The notes: generated from the sequence alone by a model not told the origin. Shown: positions 55,643-63,658, counted from the first letter of the stretch. The stretch is 64,000 nt of DNA from Acidimicrobiia bacterium (GCA_040880805.1 JBBDHW010000024.1:51625-115624), one strand, 5' to 3'. A program made the numbers and translations.

Positions 55643-56351
55643 GCGGGCTTCGTCGCGCACACGACGATGTAACCGAGGTAGGGCACGGCCTTGGCCATGC
55701 GTGGCATGAGCCACGCCATCTTGCGGATGTTCGCGGGGCGCGTGATCACCCGGCCCATGATGCCCACACTGTGCGCGAGTCCCTCGTCGGCGAGGAACCC
55801 ACGCGGGGTCATCATCTCGAATGGACCGGTCTCGGTCTGGATGTCGGACAGCCCGCCGGCTCGGTAGATGCGCACCCAGTCGTCGATCGTGTCGAATTCG
55901 AGGCCGGGACAGACCTCGCCGAGGAAGATCTGTCGTGCCTCCGCGGTCGGCGGCCGGCGCCAGAAGAACTCGGTAGCGAGGACACGTCCTCCGGGCTTGG
56001 TAACGCGAGCAAGCTCGGTCGCGGCGCGCTCGCGATCGACGAACATCGTGACGGCCTCGGCGATGACGACGTCGAAGCACTCGTCTGCGTACCGCAAAGC
56101 GAGGATGTCGTCCTCCTCGACCGTCACGCGCGTAGCGATGCCGGCGGCGGTGACTCCCGCACCGAAGCGCGAGGCGATCTCGATCGCGGTCGTTGCGACC
56201 CCGCAGCCCACGTCGAGTACGCGATCGCGGCGGAAGCGAGCAACGCCTCGGTGGATGCGCGACCCCCTGGATGGATGACCCGCTTCCCGATCGTGGCCAT
56301 GAACTGGTACGGATCGAGCGCCGCGATCTCGCGTGCCGCCAGCTTCGTCAT
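55639..56351 (-). pseudogene. SAM methyltransferase gene with a frameshift, first of the operon
   Basis: From ATG 56351 the frame reads MTKLAAREIAALDPYQFMAT, IGKRVIHPGGRASTEALLA, then derails. The next frame, entered near 56230, continues RRDRVLDVGCGVATTAIEIA, TVEEDDILALRYADECFDVV, and on to the natural end GYIVVCATKPA. One inserted base would join them into about 237 residues. The stretch between GVTAAGIA and RVTVEEDD is also shorter than in relatives. An in-frame start inside the second part would give a 190-residue protein lacking the N-terminus. Either a true mutation or a sequence error. The stop overlaps the MBL-rhodanese start. Confidence 0.75.
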
Positions 56352-56377
56352 GATCCCCCGTCCTTCAGTCCCCGAAC

Positions 56378-56399
56378 TATTCAAAGAATGACTTGAATA
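56378..56399. promoter_or_regulatory. ArsR-family operator 1
   Basis: ATTCAA-AGAATGAC-TTGAAT, extended by one flanking T/A pair: a perfect 7+7 inverted repeat, 27 bp upstream of the reverse operon start. It has the same half-sites and the same 8-nt spacer as operator 2 and lies in an AT-rich island. Confidence 0.7.
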
Positions 56400-56418
56400 T
56401 AGGGGAGGCGAGGGCATA

Positions 56419-56438
56419 ATTCAAGAGCTAGTTTGAAT
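56419..56438. promoter_or_regulatory. ArsR-family operator 2
   Basis: ATTCAA-GAGCTAGT-TTGAAT: a perfect 6+6 inverted repeat, 29 bp upstream of the arsR-rhodanese ATG, with its centre 40 bp from that of operator 1. Divergent genes on either side suggest that one regulator controls both directions. Confidence 0.7.
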
Positions 56439-56467
56439 AGCGAGCCAAGTGTCGGAAGGACGAACGG

Positions 56468-57139
56468 ATGGCAGACCGTGCTGCCAAGGATGCCCTCTTC
56501 GAAGCCTTCGCATCGGTGGCGAAGGCGCTCGGTAACGGCCACCGGGCCGAGATCGTCGACGTGCTCGCCCAGGGCGAGCGATCGGTGGAAGCGGTGGCCG
56601 CCGAGATCGGTCAGACCGTCGCCAACACGTCACACCACCTCCGGTCGCTCGCGCGGGTCGGAGTGCTCACGACGCGGCGCGACGGGACGCGAGTGTTCTA
56701 CCGCCTTGCGAGCGAGCGTGTCGGTGAACTGTGGGCGGCGATGCGCGACGTCGCCGCCGCGCATGTTGCCGATCTCGAACATTTGGCGGCCGCGTATCTC
56801 GGTATACGCGACGGCATCGAGGAGATCAGTCGCGACGAATTGGCGCAACGGCTCCGAGCCGGCAACGTGATCGTGCTCGACGTCCGACCCACCGAGGAGT
56901 TCGAGGCCGGCCACGTGCGCGGCGCGCGCTCGGTCCCGATCGGCGAGCTGCGCCGGCACCTGCGAACACTTCCGCGCGACGCCGACATCGTCGCCTACTG
57001 CCGCGGGCCGTACTGCGTCTTCGCGAACGAAGCCGTCGTCGCACTTCGAAAGCGCGGGTACCGTGCCCGCCGCCTCGTTGACGGGTTTCCCGAATGGCGA
57101 CAAGCAGGCCTCGCGGTAGCGGACGGAAACGAACCCTGA
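56468..57139 (+). CDS. ArsR-family regulator fused to a rhodanese domain
   Basis: A 223-residue fusion. Residues about 10-95 form an ArsR winged helix (ASVAKALGNGHRAEIVDVLA, VANTSHHLRSLARVGVLTTR, DGTRVFYRLAS). Residues about 112-220 form a rhodanese domain (VIVLDVRPTEEFEAGHVRGA, active loop YCRGPYC with Cys178 and Cys183, GYRARRLVDGFPEWRQAGL). The usual ArsR metal cysteines in the DNA-binding helix are absent, so the rhodanese cysteines may sense persulfide, selenium or arsenic species. It is divergent from the seven-gene operon and flanked by two matching operators. Confidence 0.9.
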   Translation: MADRAAKDALFEAFASVAKALGNGHRAEIVDVLAQGERSVEAVAAEIGQTVANTSHHLRSLARVGVLTTRRDGTRVFYRLASERVGELWAAMRDVAAAHVADLEHLAAAYLGIRDGIEEISRDELAQRLRAGNVIVLDVRPTEEFEAGHVRGARSVPIGELRRHLRTLPRDADIVAYCRGPYCVFANEAVVALRKRGYRARRLVDGFPEWRQAGLAVADGNEP

Positions 57140-57147
57140 GCTACCAG

Positions 57148-57300
57148 TCAGCCACGTAACGCGTCGCGCCTCCGGGAGAACTCGCTCTCGGGCCGGCGTG
57201 CGAGGAGCACGACGACCGCGACGACGCGCGCGAGGAACACGAGCCATCCGATGCCCATCACCCACCACCAGCCACCCCCACCCCCCATGTGGCCGTCCAT
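57148..57300 (-). CDS. Small membrane protein (50 residues)
   Basis: Starts MDGHMGGGGGWWWVMGIGWL, continues as one membrane helix (VFLARVVAVVVLLARR) and ends ESEFSRRRDALRG, a short SHOCT-like basic tail. Many actinobacteria encode such glycine/tryptophan-rich single-pass proteins near stress or efflux genes. Convergent with the arsR-rhodanese gene with 8 bp between them. Confidence 0.55.
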   Translation of the reverse strand: MDGHMGGGGGWWWVMGIGWLVFLARVVAVVVLLARRPESEFSRRRDALRG

Positions 57301-57393
57301 CCAGTCGTCAGACCCTCCTGCGTAGATTGCGGCCAGGATCGGTCGGGTGCCAGAGGCGAGCGACCGCGGCGCAGGTACCCAGCGCCGCAGCGA

Positions 57394-57436
57394 GCCGTGG
57401 GCCGAGCGCCCCGGCGCGAAGCGCAGAGAGCGGGAA
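57394..57436 (+). repeat. 42-nt hairpin repeat, copy B
   Basis: Matches the repeat at 8-49 (about 35 of 42 positions with one extra base): GTGGGCCGAGCG, then CCCCGGCGCGAAGCGCAG, then AGAGCGGGAA. The hairpin is weaker here (CGGCGC/GCGCAG). It ends 2 nt before the GTG of the EamA gene. Confidence 0.5.
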
Positions 57437-57438
57437 CG

Positions 57439-58497
57439 GTGGCCCGAGGATCGTCTGCCCGGCGAGGAGTCCTGCTGGGGCTCGCCGCGGCGGTGTCGTT
57501 CGGGATCAGTGCGCCGCTGGCGAAGGTGTTGCTGGACGACGTGCGTCCGCAGATGTTGGCCGGGCTGCTCTATCTCGGAGCCTTCATTGCGTTGAGCCTG
57601 GTCGGTCGCCGGGCACGTTCGGAAGCTCCTCTCCGGCGCTCCGATGCTCCCCGGATGGCGGCCATGATCGTTGCGGGTGGAGTGGTCGCGCCCGTCTTGT
57701 TGCTCCTCGGTCTCGAGCGCGTCACCGGCGTGACCGGCTCGCTGCTCTTGAACCTCGAGGGCCCGTTCACCATCGCGGTGGGTGTTGCGCTGTTCCGGGA
57801 GCATCTACCCCGGCAGGCGCAGATGGGTGCGATCGTGATCTTCTCGGGCGCGTTCCTGCTCGGGCTCGGCCCCGGGAACACGGACGCGGACTGGATCGGT
57901 ATCGCGCTCATCGCGGCCGCGTGCGCCTGTTGGGCGATCGACAACAACCTCACGCAGTCGTTGACCGTTCGCGATCCACGCTCCGTGGTGAGAGTGAAAG
58001 TGGGTATCGCGGGGACCGTCAACGCGGCGCTTGCCCTGATGGTGGGTGAGCACCTGCCCGATGTTTCGGTTCTCGTCGCCGTGCTGCTGCTCGGTGGTGT
58101 CAGCTACGGGTTGAGCGTCTACCTCGACGCGCTCGCGCTTCGCAGCCTCGGCGCGGCACGCGAAGCGGCCGTGTTCGCCGTGGCACCGTTCGCGGGTGCG
58201 CTGCTCGCTCCGCTCGTGCTGCCCGAGTCGCTTGGTCTCCAGGAGTTCGCGGCGGGCGCACTGATGGCGTGCGGCGTCGCGCTCATGCTCCGTGAGCGCC
58301 ACCAACACCTTCATCGCCACGAGCCGATGGATCATGACCACGTCCACGTCTGCGACGAACATCACCAGCACACACACGAACTCGGTGTCTCGCCGGACGA
58401 GCCGCACTCACATCTGCATCATCACGACGATATCGAGCACTCACACCCGCACGTCAGCGACGTTCACCACCGCCATTCTCACCGTCGCACGGACTGA
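57439..58497 (+). CDS. EamA/DMT family transporter with a His-rich tail
   Basis: A 352-residue protein with ten helices in two EamA halves: GLAAAVSFGISAPLAKVLLD, GSLLLNLEGPFTIAVGVALF, and second half GGVSYGLSVYLDALALRSLG, AAREAAVFAVAPFAGALLAP. The last 66 or so residues are hydrophilic with about 23 histidines (RHQHLHRHEPMDHDHVHVC and HSHLHHHDDIEHSHPH), likely a cytosolic or periplasmic metal-binding tail. GTG 57439 follows the hairpin repeat. Metal-linked transport is suggested by the tail and by the CDF-like protein that follows. Confidence 0.87.
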   Translation: MARGSSARRGVLLGLAAAVSFGISAPLAKVLLDDVRPQMLAGLLYLGAFIALSLVGRRARSEAPLRRSDAPRMAAMIVAGGVVAPVLLLLGLERVTGVTGSLLLNLEGPFTIAVGVALFREHLPRQAQMGAIVIFSGAFLLGLGPGNTDADWIGIALIAAACACWAIDNNLTQSLTVRDPRSVVRVKVGIAGTVNAALALMVGEHLPDVSVLVAVLLLGGVSYGLSVYLDALALRSLGAAREAAVFAVAPFAGALLAPLVLPESLGLQEFAAGALMACGVALMLRERHQHLHRHEPMDHDHVHVCDEHHQHTHELGVSPDEPHSHLHHHDDIEHSHPHVSDVHHRHSHRRTD

Positions 58498-58511
58498 GCA
58501 AGAATGGGTTC

Positions 58512-59153
58512 ATGGTGCCCGAGGATGCGGTAGCGGAGGACGGTGGGCCGACCCTCGTCCTCGGTCAGCATGACCACCTTCTGCGCCGCGGCTTGCGGCT
58601 CGAGTACGCGACGCTTGTCTGGAACGTCGTCGGAAGCGCGGTGCTCGTCGCAGCGGCGATCGCCACGGGTTCGGTCGCGCTCGCGGGGTTCGGGCTCGAC
58701 TCGATGATCGAAATCTTCGCTTCCATCGTCGTTGTGTGGCACCTCCGGAACATCGCAACGTCTCGCGAGCGAACGGCACTGGGCCTGATCCGCCTCGCGT
58801 TCGTCGGTCTTGCGGTCTACCTGTCGATTCAATCGGTGTACGCGCTCGCGACTCATGCGGAACCGCGTACCTCTCCGATCGGGATCGCCTGGGTGTCGGC
58901 CACGTTCATCGCCATGCTGATCCTTGCTGTGGGCAAGGCGCGGACCGGGGCTGCACTCGGGAACGCCGTCCTCAGCTCCGAGGCACGAGTGACGCTGGTC
59001 GACGCAGTCCTTGCCGGCGCGGTGCTGGCCGGCCTCGTCGCCGACGCCGTACTGGGGTGGTGGTGGGCCGATGCCCTCGCGGGTCTCGTGATCGTCGCCT
59101 ACGCGGTGAAGGAAGCGCGGACGCTTGCCGGAGAACGCGGAGATCGATCGTGA
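58512..59153 (+). CDS. Cation-efflux-like (TMEM163/CDF-type) membrane protein
   Basis: A 213-residue protein with five to six helices resembling the membrane part of cation diffusion facilitators: ATGSVALAGFGLDSMIEIFA (helix 2 with Asp) and SSEARVTLVDAVLAGAVLAG (helix 5 with Asp). There is no cytoplasmic C-terminal domain. Zn or other divalent transport is plausible. It is 14 bp after the His-tailed transporter and overlaps the next gene (GTGA). Confidence 0.78.
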   Translation: MVPEDAVAEDGGPTLVLGQHDHLLRRGLRLEYATLVWNVVGSAVLVAAAIATGSVALAGFGLDSMIEIFASIVVVWHLRNIATSRERTALGLIRLAFVGLAVYLSIQSVYALATHAEPRTSPIGIAWVSATFIAMLILAVGKARTGAALGNAVLSSEARVTLVDAVLAGAVLAGLVADAVLGWWWADALAGLVIVAYAVKEARTLAGERGDRS

Positions 59154-59584
59154 CGCAGGTCCTGATCGGGTTCGGCATCACGCTCGTGGCGGCGTGGCTT
59201 GTCCTTGCCGTGTTCTTGGTCGTCGCGCGGCCGCGCGGTACGACCGTGACCGATGCGGCACGGATCCTCCCCGACGTCATCCGACTGCTCCGGCGACTTG
59301 CTGCCGACAAGTCACTCGCGCGGGGAGTGCGCGTTCGGCTGTGGGTGCTCCTCGGCTATCTCGCGTTCCCGATCGACCTCGTGCCCGACTTCTTGCCGGT
59401 CATCGGATACGCCGACGATGTGATCATCACGCTCGTCGTCGTGCGGTCGGTGGTACGCCGGGCGGGTCCGAGCGCCCTGGACCGCCATTGGCCGGGAACG
59501 GACGCCGGTCTCGCGTCCCTCCTGAAGCTTGCACGCATCGACCCGCGAACTCGAGACGACGAATCCACCGTTACCATGGGCTGA
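59150..59584 (+). CDS. DUF1232 (YkvA-like) membrane protein
   Basis: A 144-residue protein. It has an N-terminal membrane helix (GFGITLVAAWLVLAVFLVV) and the DUF1232 core LWVLLGYLAFPIDLVPDFLP followed by VIGYADDVIITLVVVRSVVR. Function unknown; family members often sit near transporters. The GTG overlaps the stop of the CDF-like gene. Confidence 0.85.
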   Translation: MTQVLIGFGITLVAAWLVLAVFLVVARPRGTTVTDAARILPDVIRLLRRLAADKSLARGVRVRLWVLLGYLAFPIDLVPDFLPVIGYADDVIITLVVVRSVVRRAGPSALDRHWPGTDAGLASLLKLARIDPRTRDDESTVTMG

Positions 59585-59604
59585 ACGCACGAAGGAGGGG
59601 AGAG

Positions 59605-59919
59605 ATGGCCGGTTCGATCACACGGGACGCGGAGTCGCCGCCGCCGCTTACGGACGATGAGTTGTCTGCCCTCGCCCTCGCCGCCGATCCCGACATGGCG
59701 GTGGACGACGACGCGGTGTGTCTGTGGGATCTCTCTCCGTCCGACGGGCCTCGGTTGTTGCCGGAGTGGTACATGCCCTCGCCGATGGGAGGACCAGGAC
59801 CACTGACCGGCTGGCGTCGGCGGGTCGCCCGTTTCAGCGTCGGCTTCATCATCGTCTCGTTGGTCGTCATCAACGCCTACGGTCTGTGCAACACGTACGG
59901 TCAGCTCAACTTCGTGTAA
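59605..59919 (+). CDS. Small protein with C-terminal membrane helix
   Basis: A 104-residue protein of unknown function. The first 70 residues are acidic and proline rich (PPPLTDDELSALALAADPDM, LPEWYMPSPMGGPGPLTGWR); one helix follows (FSVGFIIVSLVVINAYGLC). ATG 59605 has a strong ribosome site (GAAGGAGGGGAGAG). Probably the last gene of the EamA-CDF-DUF1232 group. Confidence 0.7.
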   Translation: MAGSITRDAESPPPLTDDELSALALAADPDMAVDDDAVCLWDLSPSDGPRLLPEWYMPSPMGGPGPLTGWRRRVARFSVGFIIVSLVVINAYGLCNTYGQLNFV

Positions 59920-59988
59920 CTCGGTGACGGGTCACAGCAGCGACGAGCGAGCCGAGATGCTGGCGGTGCCGCTCCCGAACGCGCGCGA

Positions 59989-60480
59989 TTACCCGCCGAA
60001 GTTGCGGTGGACACCGGAAACCTGGCGCGGCCGCTCGCGTCGGGTGCCGGCGTAAGCCCGAACGATCCGCACGGCGATCCACACGGCGACGAGGCCCCAC
60101 ACGACTCCGAGCACCGTCAGCACTCCGGTCGTGTAGGGGTGGGGGTGCACGGTGGGATTGTTCGGCTTGCGGCCGTAGCCGCGCAGCGCCGGGTACGCGA
60201 CCGCGACGACCAGCACGCTCGCAATCACACCGGATCGAATGGGCGTCCGCCACGGTTCGGCGAGGAGACTCGCGATGCCGATCCCGATCAGGCACACCAG
60301 GGGTGCGATGAGGAGGTCGTGCACCGCGTGACCGGCGACCACCCATGTGGCGACCTGCGTGGCACCGCTGAGGCCGGTCTTCTGGCCGATGAGTTGCAGC
60401 GCCCCGAACGCGATCACGGCCCAACCCACGACCAGCGCGATCCAGAACCCTGCCCCGCGCGCCGACTCGGGTTCGCTCAC
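59989..60480 (-). CDS. Four-helix membrane protein, last gene of the molybdenum oxidoreductase operon
   Basis: A 163-residue protein with about four helices (FWIALVVGWAVIAFGALQLI, HAVHDLLIAPLVCLIGIGIA, SGVIASVLVVAVAYPAL, GVLTVLGVVWGLVAVWIAVR) and a basic C-terminus. A histidine pair (AGHAVHD) at a membrane edge could bind heme, but that is speculation. The GTG overlaps the preceding stop (GTGA). Function unknown. Confidence 0.7.
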   Translation of the reverse strand: MSEPESARGAGFWIALVVGWAVIAFGALQLIGQKTGLSGATQVATWVVAGHAVHDLLIAPLVCLIGIGIASLLAEPWRTPIRSGVIASVLVVAVAYPALRGYGRKPNNPTVHPHPYTTGVLTVLGVVWGLVAVWIAVRIVRAYAGTRRERPRQVSGVHRNFGG

Positions 60481-61634
60481 AGAACTTCCAGTCTCGTGAC
60501 CCACTTGGTCTGCATCGTCCCCGGTCGGTTCGGCCCGATCAGCCGTACGGGGAAGCCGTGATCGATGTGCAGCACTTCGTCGTTGACGCGAAGCGCGAGC
60601 AATGTGTCGCGATCGTGCGCGTGCGACCCGTTCAGCATGGAGGACCTGTGGTCCTGGAGGGACTGCACCCTGACCGACGCGCCGGCGGGCGCCCCGGCCA
60701 TGGCCAGCAAGTCGCGGACCCTCACTCCTTGCCATCGTTGTGACGTGCTCCAACCTTCGACACACGCGATGGGCAGGGTTGCCCCGTGCTGCAGCAGCGC
60801 GTTGAGCTCGTCGAGCGTGAAGGTGAGGGAACGGCGCACGTTGCCGTCGACCTGCAAGCGGAAGTCGGGACTGCGGGCGGCTTCGAGCACGCCGACGCCG
60901 GCTGCGGTGCGGTTCACCGGGAAGCCTTGCGGTCCGACGCTGGGCCTGCGGGGCGCGAGCAGCGTGAGTCGTTCCAGGAAACCGACCGTTTGGCCCACAG
61001 TGAACAGCGTCAGCAGTCCGCTCATGCCGAACACCGTGAGCAGGAATGTGCGGCGCTCGGTGGTGGCGATGCCGGTTGTGGCGATGCCGGTTGTGGCGAT
61101 GTCGGTGTCGCCGTGCTCGGTCGCGTCCGGCGGACTTCGCTTCGCGAGTGCCTGGCGGGTGATGCTCCATTTCGCGCCGATGTGCACGATGAGCGCGCCG
61201 ATGGAGATCCATGCCACCCAGTAGTGCGCGAGAAGGAACCCGAATGGCCACGGGTACCACTGGTTGATGTTGGCCACTCCGCTCGTGAGCTGGAAGAGGC
61301 CCCCGCCGATCAGCGGGATGAGTGACACGCGCTCGAGAAAGTGCGCGACGCCGGTGAACGCCGGCCGCTCGAAGAGCTTGGGAAACACGACCCAGAGCTT
61401 TGCGAACAGCAGGGGGATTGCCGCGATCCCGGTCGCGATGTGGAGCCCCTGGGTGACGCGGTAGAGACCGGCCGGTCGCGACGGCCAGTGGAACCAGCTC
61501 GGTGGATTTTGGATCAGGTGCGACAGCACACCGGTGGCGAAGCACACGCCGAAGGCGACACCGAGCGCGATGCCCAACACGGCCGCGACCCGCTCGTCGT
61601 GGAGCACGCTCCGGGGCTGGAGCCGCACGCTCAT
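60477..61634 (-). CDS. Cytochrome b / molybdopterin oxidoreductase fusion
   Basis: A 385-residue fusion. Residues 1-160 are a cytochrome b domain with four helices and histidines His39, His65, His137 and His151 as likely heme ligands (GVLSHLIQNP, GLHIATGIAA, LLAHYWVAW, LIVHIGAKW). Residues 178-192 are a three-unit ATTGI repeat linker, then a fifth helix (FLLTVFGMSGLLTLFTVG). Residues 245-385 are a sulfite-oxidase-type Mo domain with Cys291 in IACVEGWSTSQRWQGVRVRD. It is the fused counterpart of the split pair at 8791-10150. Substrate unknown. Confidence 0.85.
   Translation of the reverse strand: MSVRLQPRSVLHDERVAAVLGIALGVAFGVCFATGVLSHLIQNPPSWFHWPSRPAGLYRVTQGLHIATGIAAIPLLFAKLWVVFPKLFERPAFTGVAHFLERVSLIPLIGGGLFQLTSGVANINQWYPWPFGFLLAHYWVAWISIGALIVHIGAKWSITRQALAKRSPPDATEHGDTDIATTGIATTGIATTERRTFLLTVFGMSGLLTLFTVGQTVGFLERLTLLAPRRPSVGPQGFPVNRTAAGVGVLEAARSPDFRLQVDGNVRRSLTFTLDELNALLQHGATLPIACVEGWSTSQRWQGVRVRDLLAMAGAPAGASVRVQSLQDHRSSMLNGSHAHDRDTLLALRVNDEVLHIDHGFPVRLIGPNRPGTMQTKWVTRLEVL
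61063..61107 (-). repeat. Three 15-bp tandem repeats in a coding linker
   Basis: GTGGCGATGCCGGTT twice plus a third unit differing at three bases (GTGGCGATGTCGGTG). The repeats keep frame and encode the ATTGI-type linker between cytochrome b and Mo domains. Unit number could vary between strains. Confidence 0.8.
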
Positions 61635-62254
61635 GGCGCGCGCCTCAAGCCGCGTGCGCGTGTGTGGAGCGCCGCGAACCAGCGCCCCTCGTCACACCAC
61701 ACCTCGTCGACGGTCAGGTCGCTCGCAATCGCCGTCGCGCCGAGCTCGTCGATGGAGAGGCAGCTCCACGGGAACCAGGGTCCGTACCGCGATCCGAGCT
61801 CGAGTCGCGCCGTCGTCCTGACCCGTGGTGCACCGGGCGGATCGAGTTCCACCAGCACACACCCGCCGACGCGGAGGAGCGCGCGGACCCGGTGCAGGAG
61901 CTCGACGGGGTCACCACCGATACCGATGTTGCCGTCGAGCAGCAGGGCGGTGCGCCAACGTCGGGCGCCGGGAACGCGCGCGAAGACCGAACGGTGCAGG
62001 ACGGGCGCGCCGCGGTCGCGCGCGAGGTCGATGGCGGGCGGGGTGAGATCGATGCCAAGCGTGAGTTTGCGTTGCTCTGCGAGTGCGACGACGTGACGGC
62101 CGGGTCCGCACCCGATGTCGAGCACCGGTGGGTGTGCGCGGGAGAGCACGCGGTAGTCGACGGGCGCGAGGGGTGCGAGCCATCGGCCGGCATCCACTCG
62201 CAGCGGTTCGCCGCTCGGATGGCGAAGACACGCGGTCGTCGCCTGCTCCATCAC
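61631..62254 (-). CDS. SAM-dependent methyltransferase
   Basis: A 207-residue class I methyltransferase: PPVLDIGCGPGRHVVALAEQ, LGIDLTPPAIDLARDRG, and VRALLRVGGCVLVELDPPG. Found in actinobacteria next to DUF2064 and GT2 glycosyltransferases, as here. Overlaps genes on both sides (ATGA). Acceptor unknown. Confidence 0.85.
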   Translation of the reverse strand: MMEQATTACLRHPSGEPLRVDAGRWLAPLAPVDYRVLSRAHPPVLDIGCGPGRHVVALAEQRKLTLGIDLTPPAIDLARDRGAPVLHRSVFARVPGARRWRTALLLDGNIGIGGDPVELLHRVRALLRVGGCVLVELDPPGAPRVRTTARLELGSRYGPWFPWSCLSIDELGATAIASDLTVDEVWCDEGRWFAALHTRARGLRRAP

Positions 62255-62901
62255 GAGACAAGCACGCGGGTGAACTTCGAGTCGAGCTGCCTGAACGCCG
62301 CGGCGAAACGCGTGGCAGGCGCACCGCGCGCGACCGCGACCGCGTCGTCGTACTCGTCGACGTCACGGAGTAACGGAAGCGTCGCCGTGTGCAGCCCGAG
62401 CTCGACGAGGCGCGCGTGTTGCACCGCTCCCGTCGTCGGCGTGCTCATCGGAACGCCGAGGAAAGCGCGGCGCGTCGGACGCGTGAGCCCCACGATCCAG
62501 AACCCGCCGTCAACCGAGCGCCCGATGACCGCGTCATTGCAAGCATCGAGGTGGGCGAGTGCGTCGTCGATCAGCTCCGGGGTTACCTGTGGCGTGTCCA
62601 TCCCGACGAGCACGGTGGGTCCGTCGACGTTTGCGAACGCGGCGCTCAGCCGGCGGTCGAGTGCCCCTTGGGCTTGCGGTCGCACTTCGAAGCTCGGATC
62701 CAGCCGAGCGGGCGGCTCGCCGTCGAGCACGAGTACGCGGCGGTCGCACCGCGTGTGCTGCACGGCCGACAGCGTGTCGTCGAGCGCGGCGGCCGCGAGC
62801 AGTGCCGCCTCGTGCAGCGTGAAGGGCGGACAGAGTCGCGTCTTGACTCGGCCCGCAACCGGTTCCTTCGCCAGTACCAGCACGGTTCTCGGCGGGCTCA
62901 T
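62251..62901 (-). CDS. DUF2064 / TIGR04282-type glycosyltransferase
   Basis: A 216-residue nucleotide-sugar-like GT-A protein: VLVLAKEPVAGRVKTRLCPP, LDRRLSAAFANVDGPTVLVG, and MDTPQVTPELIDDALAHLDA, with DGGFWIVGLTRP. This family is often annotated as arsenosugar-associated but is also widespread outside arsenic loci. Coupled to both neighbours by ATGA. Confidence 0.88.
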   Translation of the reverse strand: MSPPRTVLVLAKEPVAGRVKTRLCPPFTLHEAALLAAAALDDTLSAVQHTRCDRRVLVLDGEPPARLDPSFEVRPQAQGALDRRLSAAFANVDGPTVLVGMDTPQVTPELIDDALAHLDACNDAVIGRSVDGGFWIVGLTRPTRRAFLGVPMSTPTTGAVQHARLVELGLHTATLPLLRDVDEYDDAVAVARGAPATRFAAAFRQLDSKFTRVLVS

Positions 62902-63542
62902 CGCAGCGCCCGGGCCATGTCGACCACGGCGCGCGCGGTGCCGCGCACGGTGCCGGTGACCTTCGACCGGCCGAGACGCGGTCGGTAGGTGACCGGCACT
63001 TCGGTGATCGACCACCCTTGGCCGCTCGCCCGCAAGACCATCTCCAAGGGCCAACCGAACCGGCGGTCCGCGATCTCGAGGCCCAGGAGCGGCTCGCGGC
63101 GCGCGGCGCGCATGGGGCCGAGGTCTCGGAGCGCGAGGCCGGTACGGCGCCGGATCTCCAGGGCCAGGACTCGATTCGCGGCGCGCGCGTGCCACGGCCA
63201 CGCCCGGCGCGACGTCGGCCGGCGCGAACCGAGCACCAGCGCGGCTTCTCCGTGGACGATTGGGTCAACCACACTCGGGAGGTCAGTGCCGCTCAGCGAG
63301 CCGTCGCAGTCCATGAAGCACACGACTTCGCTCGTGGCGGCGTGCAGGCCGGCCGCGCATGCCGCGCCGAACCCGCGTCTCGGCTCGCTGACGACGCGGG
63401 CGCCGTGTGCGCGCGCGACGTCGGCCGAGCCGTCGGTCGACCCGTTGTCGACGACGATCGGAATGAAGTCTGCGGGGAGGCTCGCGAGGACGAGGGGAAT
63501 GGCTTCGGCTTCGTCGAGCACAGGAAGAATGACCTCGAACAT
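62898..63542 (-). CDS. Glycosyltransferase family 2
   Basis: A 214-residue GT-A enzyme: EVILPVLDEAEAIPLVLASL, FIPIVVDNGSTDGSADVARA, ARVVSEPRRGFGAACAAGLH, and the DxD-type metal site FMDCDGSLSGTDLPSVVDPI. It resembles dolichyl-phosphate-type or polyprenol-linked sugar transferases. First gene of the five-gene reverse operon ending at 59989. The upstream gap (63543-63658) probably holds a bidirectional promoter; ATTCG-CGAAA-CGAAT is an inverted repeat there. Confidence 0.88.
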   Translation of the reverse strand: MFEVILPVLDEAEAIPLVLASLPADFIPIVVDNGSTDGSADVARAHGARVVSEPRRGFGAACAAGLHAATSEVVCFMDCDGSLSGTDLPSVVDPIVHGEAALVLGSRRPTSRRAWPWHARAANRVLALEIRRRTGLALRDLGPMRAARREPLLGLEIADRRFGWPLEMVLRASGQGWSITEVPVTYRPRLGRSKVTGTVRGTARAVVDMARALR

Positions 63543-63658
63543 CGTTTCGCAACGTACTCAGCCGGTGCGACGAAAAGCGCGTGATCATGCTTACGATTCG
63601 CGAAACGAATGCGCGAGTACGGCGTGACCTGCGGCATGCACTCGGTACTGTGCGGCAG

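Noticed and set aside
56215-56240. Programmed ribosomal frameshift in the first operon gene
   Set aside because: No slippery heptamer or clear downstream stimulator is visible; an indel or sequence error is simpler.
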